Below are positions 1 through 5,086 of a stretch of DNA of 7,343 nucleotides, in pieces; the first letter of the stretch is position 1, and each line of letters opens with the position of its first letter. Position numbers and translations under genes: made by a program. Below the pieces are notes generated by a model, which saw only the letters and a list, made by a program, of their open reading frames with translations, had not been told where the DNA came from and searched no databases. This DNA comes from Lutispora sp. (lineage in GTDB: Bacteria > Bacillota > Clostridia > Lutisporales > Lutisporaceae), in contig JAUQXG010000207.1 in NCBI GenBank assembly GCA_030834765.1, positions 1 through 7,343 of the forward strand. Reading direction: 5' to 3'.

Positions 1-257
1 ATATCTAAAGCTTTTACAACAGTTACTCCAGCGTTCAGCATGGTATAAAACTGTCTGCAGAAAATTGCCAAGTCCTTCTTTTTCACTTTTCCAAAGGATA
101 AGTTCATACTGGAGCCGCTTTGCTCTGTTAATTCTACAGATATGGGCATGTAATTGGAGCTTTTCAACATTGAAACAACTTCAGTTTCACTGGCAGCTTC
201 ATGTATTCCATCCATGATTTGTCCACTTTGGGTTACAGCCCTATATTTAAACTGCAT
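1..257 (-). CDS. pilC: Type IV pilus inner-membrane platform protein PilC (GspF family), N-terminal part
   Basis: The gene runs off the left edge; only the first 85 residues are present. They begin MQFKYRAVTQSG and reach a segment reading KKKDLAIFCRQFYTMLNAG, the hallmark start of the first GspF/PilC (T2SSF) domain, where RQ..T.L.AG is strongly conserved. Members of this family are polytopic membrane proteins of about 400 residues that form the platform on which PilB and PilT act, so roughly four fifths of the protein should lie outside the window. I chose the ATG at 255-257 because a GGTGA ribosome binding site lies 8 nt upstream and family members start close to the F.Y.A motif. An in-frame GTG four codons upstream is a less likely alternative start. 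The gene follows pilT by 110 bases, separated by a structured element, and is probably in the same pilus operon. Confidence 0.92.
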   Translation of the reverse strand, partial: MQFKYRAVTQSGQIMDGIHEAASETEVVSMLKSSNYMPISVELTEQSGSSMNLSFGKVKKKDLAIFCRQFYTMLNAGVTVVKALD

Positions 258-271
258 ATAGTCATTCACCA

Positions 272-351
272 GCCTTTAACATATATTTGCAAAATGGACT
301 CCTAGGGTCATCCCTACAAGTATATTTATATAAGTGAGCGATCCGTAAGGC
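272..351 (-). repeat. 80-bp imperfect palindrome between pilT and pilC, possible dispersed repeat or structured RNA
   Basis: Most of the pilT-pilC gap is an element with nested complementarity. Its ends are GCCTT (272-276) and AAGGC (347-351). Read as minus-strand RNA, ACUUAUAU can pair with AUAUAUGU at seven of eight positions. The centre (298-321) is a hairpin, ACUUGUAGGG-AUGA-CCCUAGGAGU, with one mismatch and one G-U pair; its TAGGG/CCCTA core is perfect. The stretch looks richer in GC than the other gaps in the window. No U-tract follows, so it does not look like a simple intrinsic terminator. It could be a REP or MITE-like repeat, an mRNA processing or stability element that sets pilC levels relative to pilT, or an undescribed RNA. 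The structure is visible; the function is inferred. Confidence 0.45.
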
Positions 352-367
352 ACTCTATGCACTAAAG

Positions 368-1420
368 TTAAAATATGTATTTTCTTAGTATGTCTGGATT
401 AAAGCCTTGTGACATCATAGCTTCCTCTGTAATAAGACCTCTTTTATACAAACTTAGGAGGGAATTGTCCATTGTCTGCATGGAATACTTTGCTCCTGTT
501 TGTATTGCAGTATCTATTTGATGACTTTTTTCTTCTCTTATAAGATTTCTTATTGCCGAAGTTGCTGTCAGAACTTCAAAAGCTCCTACTCTTCCTCTTC
601 CGTCAGCCTTTGGCAAAAGCTGCTGTGATATGATGCCTTCTAAAACAGCGGCAAACTGTATTCTGATCTGTTGTTGCTGATTTGGAGGAAATACATCTAT
701 AATCCGGTCTACTGTTTTAGATGCGCCAAGTGTATGGAGTGTTGATAGGACCAGATGGCCTGTTTCCGCTGCCGTGATTGCTATACTTATGGTTTCTAGA
801 TCTCTCATCTCTCCTACCAATATGACATCAGGGTCCTGTCTTAAAGCCGCTCTTAGACCATTTGCAAAACTCTTGGAGTCTGATCCGATCTCTCTTTGAT
901 TTACTATGCTTTTATTATGTTTATGTAAATATTCTATTGGGTCCTCCAAGGTCAATATATGGCTATTCCTATTTTTATTGATTAAATCTATCATAGAAGC
1001 AAGTGTTGTAGATTTCCCGCTTCCTGTTGGTCCTGTAACAAGTATCAACCCTCGAGGAAGCATGGCAAGCTCTTTCGCTACTAAAGGAATTCCAAGCTCT
1101 TCTAAGGAAGGTATTATTAGTGGAATAATTCTCAATACAATTGAAAAACTGCCTCTTTGCTTAAAAGCATTTATTCTAAATCTTCCAACCCCTTGAATGG
1201 AAAAAGAAGTATCCACTTCTCCATTTTCAAGGAATTGCTGCTTGTTTTGAGGGGTAAGCAATTTATCTGCAAATATTTCTGTATCCTTAGGGGTTAAAAT
1301 CTCATCTGTTATTTTTACTAATTCCCCATTTATCCTGTATATGATAGGCATACCTACACTTAAGTGAATGTCTGAAGCCTTTCTTGCCGAGCCATCTTTT
1401 AATAACTCCAAATAATCCAT
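368..1420 (-). CDS. pilT: Type IV pilus retraction ATPase PilT
   Basis: This 350-residue hexameric AAA-like ATPase powers pilus disassembly and thereby twitching motility. Its length matches the family norm of about 345-370. Visible motifs in order are: an N-terminal PAS-like region with ASDIHLSVG (about 15-23); Walker A GPTGSGKST (130-138); an Asp box beginning LEDPIEY (158-164); Walker B DVILVGEMRD (198-207); a His box GHLVLSTLHT (221-230); and AIRNLIRE (289-296), the C-terminal signature that separates PilT from PilB and GspE. It lacks the MshEN domain and the zinc tetracysteine of PilB, which also supports PilT. The start is secure: AGGAG lies 8 nt upstream and overlaps the pilB stop codon, so translation is probably coupled. 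It sits 11 bases after pilB and should share the riboswitch-controlled transcript. Confidence 0.96.
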   Translation of the reverse strand: MDYLELLKDGSARKASDIHLSVGMPIIYRINGELVKITDEILTPKDTEIFADKLLTPQNKQQFLENGEVDTSFSIQGVGRFRINAFKQRGSFSIVLRIIPLIIPSLEELGIPLVAKELAMLPRGLILVTGPTGSGKSTTLASMIDLINKNRNSHILTLEDPIEYLHKHNKSIVNQREIGSDSKSFANGLRAALRQDPDVILVGEMRDLETISIAITAAETGHLVLSTLHTLGASKTVDRIIDVFPPNQQQQIRIQFAAVLEGIISQQLLPKADGRGRVGAFEVLTATSAIRNLIREEKSHQIDTAIQTGAKYSMQTMDNSLLSLYKRGLITEEAMMSQGFNPDILRKYIF

Positions 1421-1431
1421 AATGTCATCTC

Positions 1432-3114
1432 CTAATCTGTAGAATATCCCACTCTTAACACCTCATCTATTGAGGTGATTCCATTTAATGCAAGAGTCAC
1501 AGCACTTTCATAAAGAGTTTTCATACCTTCTTTTATAGCTGTGCTTTTTATATCATCTGTGGTGTTTTTATTATCAATCAGCTTTCTTATCTTCTCATCC
1601 AGAAACATTACTTCATGAACAGGAATTCTTCCCCTATAGCCTTTGATACATTTATTGCAGCCTTTTGGCTTGTATATGGTTATATCCTCTTTCTCATCTA
1701 ATCTAAGTATGTTTTTTTGCTTCGTATCTGCCATATAGGCAATCTTGCAGCTGGGACAGAGTCTTTTTACAAGCTTTTGTGATATGATGCCTATTAATGA
1801 GGTAGAAACCATGTAAGGCTCTATGCCCATATCCATAAGCCTTGCTATTGTGGATGCAGTATCATTTGTATGTAGGGTGGACAAAACCAAGTGTCCTGTT
1901 ATGGAGGCTCTTACTGCTATCTCAGCGGTTTCAGTGTCTCTTATCTCTCCTACCATTATAATATCAGGATCTTGCCGAAGTATAGAGCGAAGACCATTTG
2001 CAAAGGTTAATCCTGCTTTGTTGTTTACTTGCACTTGATTTATACCATGAAGCTTGTACTCTACAGGATCTTCAACTGTTATGATATTTTGATCTTCCTT
2101 GTTTAAATCTTTCAAAATTGTATATAGCGTTGTGGATTTACCACTTCCTGTAGGACCTGTAACAAGTATGATACCATAAGGCTGATGTATTATTTTGTTA
2201 AAAATTGTCAGCTCTTTCTCTGAAAATCCAAGATCTTCTTTTGAAAAGTTAAATCCATCTCTATCCAATAATCTTATAACAATCTTTTCACCATAAACTG
2301 TGGGCAAAGAGGATATTCTCATATCTATGTCTTTACCTTCTAATTCTGTTTCTATTCTTCCGTCTTGAGGTATTCTTCTTTCTGCAATATCCATTTTACC
2401 CATTATTTTGATTCTTGTAACGATAGCCATATGGCTTCTTTTTGAAAAACTCATAATTTCCTGTAAATCGCCATCAAGTCTTAACCTGACCCTAATATTA
2501 TTTTCATAGGGTTCAATATGTATATCGCTGGCTTTCATCCTGATAGCTTGCCCTATTATGTTATTGACAAGTTTTACTACCGGTGCTGAATTTACTTCTG
2601 ATAAGTCATTCTCTTCTGTGTCATCCAGTGAGCTTGGGATATACTTTTCTTCAAACTCATCTAATGCTTTTTTTGCACCTTGTTCACCGTAATATCTATT
2701 TATTGTCCTTTGAATAATGGACTTGGGAGATAAACATACTTTTATGTTTTTTCCTGTCAAAAGCTTTAAATCATCTATTGCAAACATATTTAAGGGGTCT
2801 GCCATAGCCACGTATAAATCATCTTGGCTTATACCAATAGGAATCAATTCTTGTTTTCTTGCAAAACTTTCAGAAACCAGAGATGTTGCCCTAAGATTTA
2901 TATCATAATTGCCTAAATCAACAAAGGGTATGCCTAGCTGGTACTGCAACACCTCTAATATATCTTCTTCATTTGCAAAACCTAATTCTACAAGAACTTC
3001 ACCCAGTCTTTTATTTTTCACTTCTCTTTGATGTGCGATGGCTTCTTCAATCTGGGCTGGAGTAATTACCTTTGCCTCTATAAGCATATCGCCTAATTTA
3101 AGATTTTTTTTCAT
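1432..3114 (-). CDS. pilB: Type IV pilus assembly (extension) ATPase PilB, with MshEN domain
   Basis: This 560-residue cytoplasmic hexameric ATPase drives pilin polymerisation together with the PilC platform. Residues about 5-145 form an MshEN (GspE N-terminal) domain. Its two LG-type repeats span about 6-29 (KLGDML...AIAHQ) and 36-59 (RLGEVLVELG...LQYQ). The second fits the c-di-GMP-binding consensus well; the first has K instead of R and lacks the central G. The ATPase core has ASDIHIEPY (195-203), Walker A GPTGSGKST (320-328), Asp box VEDPVEYK (347-354), Walker B DIIMVGEIRD (384-393) and His box GHLVLSTLHTND (407-418). A zinc tetracysteine follows: C453, C456, C486, C489. The start has an AAAGAGGT ribosome binding site 5 nt upstream. 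The gene opens the pilB-pilT-pilC run and is preceded by a c-di-GMP-II riboswitch. Confidence 0.97.
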   Translation of the reverse strand: MKKNLKLGDMLIEAKVITPAQIEEAIAHQREVKNKRLGEVLVELGFANEEDILEVLQYQLGIPFVDLGNYDINLRATSLVSESFARKQELIPIGISQDDLYVAMADPLNMFAIDDLKLLTGKNIKVCLSPKSIIQRTINRYYGEQGAKKALDEFEEKYIPSSLDDTEENDLSEVNSAPVVKLVNNIIGQAIRMKASDIHIEPYENNIRVRLRLDGDLQEIMSFSKRSHMAIVTRIKIMGKMDIAERRIPQDGRIETELEGKDIDMRISSLPTVYGEKIVIRLLDRDGFNFSKEDLGFSEKELTIFNKIIHQPYGIILVTGPTGSGKSTTLYTILKDLNKEDQNIITVEDPVEYKLHGINQVQVNNKAGLTFANGLRSILRQDPDIIMVGEIRDTETAEIAVRASITGHLVLSTLHTNDTASTIARLMDMGIEPYMVSTSLIGIISQKLVKRLCPSCKIAYMADTKQKNILRLDEKEDITIYKPKGCNKCIKGYRGRIPVHEVMFLDEKIRKLIDNKNTTDDIKSTAIKEGMKTLYESAVTLALNGITSIDEVLRVGYSTD

Positions 3115-3166
3115 ATCTACCTCTTTATGAACTTTGTATATTCATATATCATTGCTTTATTTATGT

Positions 3167-3203
3167 AAACACAAATAACCAACTAATACAAAACTAGTCG
3201 GTT
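3167..3203 (-). terminator. Terminator-like hairpin forming the riboswitch expression platform
   Basis: On the minus strand AACCGACUA (3203-3195) pairs with UAGUUGGUU (3185-3177) over 9 bp with one G-U. Two further inner pairs leave a UUUGU loop. A U-rich run, AUUUGUGUUU, follows. The stem is AT-rich and the U-tract is interrupted, so termination would be partial or dependent on conditions. The 5' arm contains the conserved AACCGA of the c-di-GMP-II aptamer, so hairpin and folded aptamer exclude each other. Its end lies 52 nt upstream of the pilB start codon. Confidence 0.6.
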
Positions 3204-3266
3204 GCGCCAATACTTCACTATGGTATAAGCGCCCAAATGTAACCATAGATCATAAGTCCTATTATT
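3193..3266 (-). promoter_or_regulatory. Class II cyclic-di-GMP riboswitch aptamer upstream of pilB
   Basis: Read on the minus strand, this leader matches the c-di-GMP-II aptamer as I remember it from Clostridium acetobutylicum. AUGAU (3253-3249) is followed by CUAUGGU (3248-3242), then UUUGGGCGCUU, and finally GGCGCAACCGAC (3208-3197). CUAUGGU is perfectly complementary over 7 bp to ACCAUAG (3224-3218), which is the pseudoknot expected for the class. GCGC (3232-3229) pairs with GCGC (3207-3204), and AUAC pairs with GUAU in the hairpin between them. The closing stem P1 is weak: only UAG with CUA pairs clearly. Known members of this class precede pilus, adhesin and motility genes in Clostridia. 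The 3' strand overlaps a terminator-like hairpin, which predicts an ON switch. The promoter was not assigned; a TATAAT at 3264-3269 has no good -35 and would start the RNA inside P1. Confidence 0.9.
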
Positions 3267-3378
3267 ATAAAATTTCCTTATCAATAACTTGTATTGCTAA
3301 TATTCTATATACATTATCAAATTCCTGCATTATATTTAAATATATTCTATAAATTTACAAGGAATTTACAAACTTTAT

Positions 3379-4209
3379 CTAAACTAATCTATTTTCATAA
3401 ATATAATCTCTAAACTTTTGACTTTCTTCAACATTAGTTAATAATTCCATTGTTTTTACAGCTTGTTCTATAAACATATGCTTTCCACTGATTATTTTAT
3501 TGTTTTTTTGAACTATATTTAGAAATCTTGTCTTTTCTGGATTATATATTACATCATAGAATATCTTATCTTTTTCCATAAATTCTATATCATTTAAGAC
3601 AGAGGATTCAATATTTGGATACATACCTAATGGAGTAGTATTGATAACGATATCTGCATGATGTATATCGTTTATTTTTACTGGATAGCTTTGTAGTCTA
3701 ATTTCAAATAGTTCTAGGCTCTGTAGTGATTTTAGTAAACCCTCTCCTCCTATTTTATTTCTTCCATACAAAACTACTTTTTTTATTCCAAGGCTGGCTA
3801 ACCCAAAGCAAATAGCTCTGGCGGCACCACCTGTACCAAATACCAGAGCATTTTTTTTCGAAATATTTACTTCTTCCTTTTCAAGACTTTTCACAAAGCC
3901 ATAAAAATCTGTGTTATAACCCTTTAAAATATTATTTTCGTTTATTACGCAATTAACTGCACCAATTTTTATAGCAGCTTCATCAATATAATCTAGATAT
4001 TTCATGATACTTTCTTTATATGGGATGGTGACATTAAAGCCTAGTATGTTTCTTTCCTTTATTGACTTCATCAGTAATTCTATGTTCTCATATGTATTTT
4101 CTATCAAAACATATTCAGAATTTATATTAAATTTTTTAAAATACGAGTTAAAAATATGAGGTGATTTTGAATGTATTAAGGGATTGCCTATAATTCCATA
4201 AGTTTTCAT
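3379..4209 (-). CDS. aroE: Shikimate dehydrogenase (NADP-dependent) AroE
   Basis: It reduces 3-dehydroshikimate to shikimate in the cytoplasm, the fourth step of the chorismate pathway. Its 276 residues match the usual 270-290. Shikimate-site residues are visible: S14 and S16 in PLIHSKSP, T61 and catalytic K65 in NVTIPYK, N86 in GAVN, catalytic D101 in GYNTDF, and Q249 in the C-terminal EQA motif. The nucleotide-binding loop is GTGGAARA (125-132), followed by GRN (149-151) in the position of the NADP-selecting NRT-like motif, and NTTPLGMYP (190-198). The start MKTYGIIG matches the family, but the best ribosome binding site, AGAGGAG, lies unusually far away. No terminator is visible between sigK and aroE (66 bases), so read-through is possible. 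No other aromatic pathway gene is nearby. Confidence 0.96.
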   Translation of the reverse strand: MKTYGIIGNPLIHSKSPHIFNSYFKKFNINSEYVLIENTYENIELLMKSIKERNILGFNVTIPYKESIMKYLDYIDEAAIKIGAVNCVINENNILKGYNTDFYGFVKSLEKEEVNISKKNALVFGTGGAARAICFGLASLGIKKVVLYGRNKIGGEGLLKSLQSLELFEIRLQSYPVKINDIHHADIVINTTPLGMYPNIESSVLNDIEFMEKDKIFYDVIYNPEKTRFLNIVQKNNKIISGKHMFIEQAVKTMELLTNVEESQKFRDYIYENRLV

Positions 4210-4223
4210 GACTTTATATTTTT

Positions 4224-4230
4224 CTCCTCT
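4224..4230 (-). promoter_or_regulatory. Ribosome binding site of aroE with long spacing
   Basis: The minus strand reads AGAGGAG here, a good match to the 16S 3' end. It is separated from the aroE ATG by 14 nt rather than the usual 5-9. No in-frame ATG, GTG or TTG lies between the two, and the protein N-terminus is already family-like, so the start cannot simply be moved upstream. Low translation efficiency is a plausible consequence. Confidence 0.5.
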
Positions 4231-4275
4231 TTCGTATGATTATTGTTATATTATAAGACAAATTAATCCATAAAT

Positions 4276-4983
4276 CTATATATTATCATTGTTTAATTCT
4301 TTGTATAATTTCCTTATTGCTCTTTTTTCAATGCGAGAAACATAGGATCTGGATATGCCAAGCATTTCTGCAATCTCCCGTTGTGTTTTACTTATCCCTG
4401 TTGATAACCCGTATCTTAACTCTATCACTAATTTCTCTCGTTTCTTTAGTATGGCCTCCATTTTCTGGTATAGCTTTTTTGTCTGAATTTTTAATTCAAC
4501 TTGATCAACTATGGCATCTGCTTCAGTACCGAGTATATCTATTAAGCTTATTTCATTTCCTTCTTTATCTACACCAATGGGGTCTTGAAGTGAAACCTCT
4601 GTTTTACTCTTTTTAGATGCTCTTATGGTCATCAATATTTCATTATCTATGCATCTTGCAGCATATGTTGCAAGTCTAGTTCCTTTGGCTTCATTAAAAG
4701 TAATAATTGCTTTTATTAATCCAATGGTTCCAATTGAAATTAAATCATCAATATCTCTGCCTGTGTTACCATACTTTTTTACAATATGCGCCACTAAGCG
4801 CAGATTTCTCTCAACTAGAATATTTTTTGCATCCTCATTACCATTTTTATAAAGTCCTAGATAATATTGCTCTTCTTCTGTTGATAGAGGTTGAGGAAAC
4901 GAATTTACATTTTGAACATAGCCAAATAACAATAATAAATCACTGATTGTTGTACTTATAATTGAATAAAAGAGTATAAACAT
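4276..4983 (-). CDS. sigK: RNA polymerase sporulation sigma factor sigma-K, uninterrupted
   Basis: Sigma-K is the last mother-cell sigma factor of sporulation and directs coat, cortex and maturation genes. The 235-residue product has region 2 with NLRLVAHIVKKYGNTG, DLISIGTIGLIKAI and LATYAARCIDNEILM (about 60-118). Region 4 carries the helix-turn-helix TQREIAEMLGISRSYVSRIE (200-219). PQPLS near residue 30 and SLQDPIG at 131-137 are typical of sigma-K rather than sigma-E. About 21 hydrophobic residues at the N-terminus resemble the B. subtilis pro-sequence, so membrane-linked proteolytic activation is expected. The reading frame is continuous, with no skin-type insertion. The start is supported by GGGAGGTG about 8-9 nt upstream. 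A candidate sigma-E promoter and a perfect inverted repeat lie directly upstream. Confidence 0.95.
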   Translation of the reverse strand: MFILFYSIISTTISDLLLLFGYVQNVNSFPQPLSTEEEQYYLGLYKNGNEDAKNILVERNLRLVAHIVKKYGNTGRDIDDLISIGTIGLIKAIITFNEAKGTRLATYAARCIDNEILMTIRASKKSKTEVSLQDPIGVDKEGNEISLIDILGTEADAIVDQVELKIQTKKLYQKMEAILKKREKLVIELRYGLSTGISKTQREIAEMLGISRSYVSRIEKRAIRKLYKELNNDNI

Positions 4984-4995
4984 AAAAGCACACCT

Positions 4996-5035
4996 CCCAT
5001 ATTATGTAGCCTTATATTCTATGACATAATATGGG
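4996..5035 (-). repeat. Perfect 12-bp inverted repeat ahead of sigK, overlapping its ribosome binding site
   Basis: CCCATATTATGT (4996-5007) and ACATAATATGGG (5024-5035) are exact reverse complements separated by 16 bases. On the minus strand the downstream arm ends with the first three bases of the sigK GGGAGGTG site. The upstream arm lies in the spacer of the candidate sigma-E promoter, and the -10 element is in the loop. In RNA transcribed from further upstream this would fold into a 12-bp stem covering part of the ribosome binding site. RNA begun at the sigma-E promoter would lack the upstream arm. A DNA-level operator is the alternative. Confidence 0.8.
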
Positions 5036-5044
5036 GAAATGTGC
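5016..5044 (-). promoter_or_regulatory. Candidate sigma-E promoter of sigK
   Basis: The minus strand has GCACATT (5044-5038), 14 bases, then CATAGAAT (5023-5016). From memory, the sigma-E consensus is KMATATT, 14-15 bases, CATACANT; the match here is 6 of 7 and 7 of 8 with correct spacing. Sigma-E drives sigK in B. subtilis, so context agrees. Transcription would begin near 5007-5010, giving a leader of about 25 nt that already contains the ribosome binding site. Sigma-K has a similar -10, so autoregulation is also possible. Confidence 0.6.
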
Positions 5045-5086
5045 ATGTTCACTATTTACCATAAGTTCTTTATTTACAATAAAGAT

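Noticed and set aside
276..362. A 28-codon minus-strand frame starting GTG and running through the pilT-pilC gap.
   Set aside because: It has no ribosome binding site, starts with GTG and lies within the palindromic element; no protein family was recognised.
906..1196. Plus-strand open frame inside pilT (similar ones lie inside pilB, sigK and the penicillin-binding protein gene).
   Set aside because: It is antisense to a well-supported gene, and its translation shows no recognisable domain.
3264..3269. TATAAT on the minus strand as the -10 of the pilB leader promoter.
   Set aside because: No acceptable -35 lies 16-18 bases upstream, and the predicted start would remove the 5' strand of aptamer P1. 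Such hexamers are frequent in AT-rich DNA.
3331..3344. Perfect 14-bp palindrome TATATTTAAATATA in the aroE-pilB gap as an operator.
   Set aside because: It is made only of A and T in a very AT-rich gap, so chance is a sufficient explanation.
4210..4275. A terminator or separate promoter between sigK and aroE.
   Set aside because: No GC-containing hairpin with a U-tract was found, and the TATAAT-like word there lacks a matching -35.
5067..5085. A 7-bp hairpin (TCTTTAT/ATAAAGA) after the penicillin-binding protein stop codon as a terminator.
   Set aside because: The stem is almost all A-T and no U-tract follows on the transcribed strand, so it is too weak to call.
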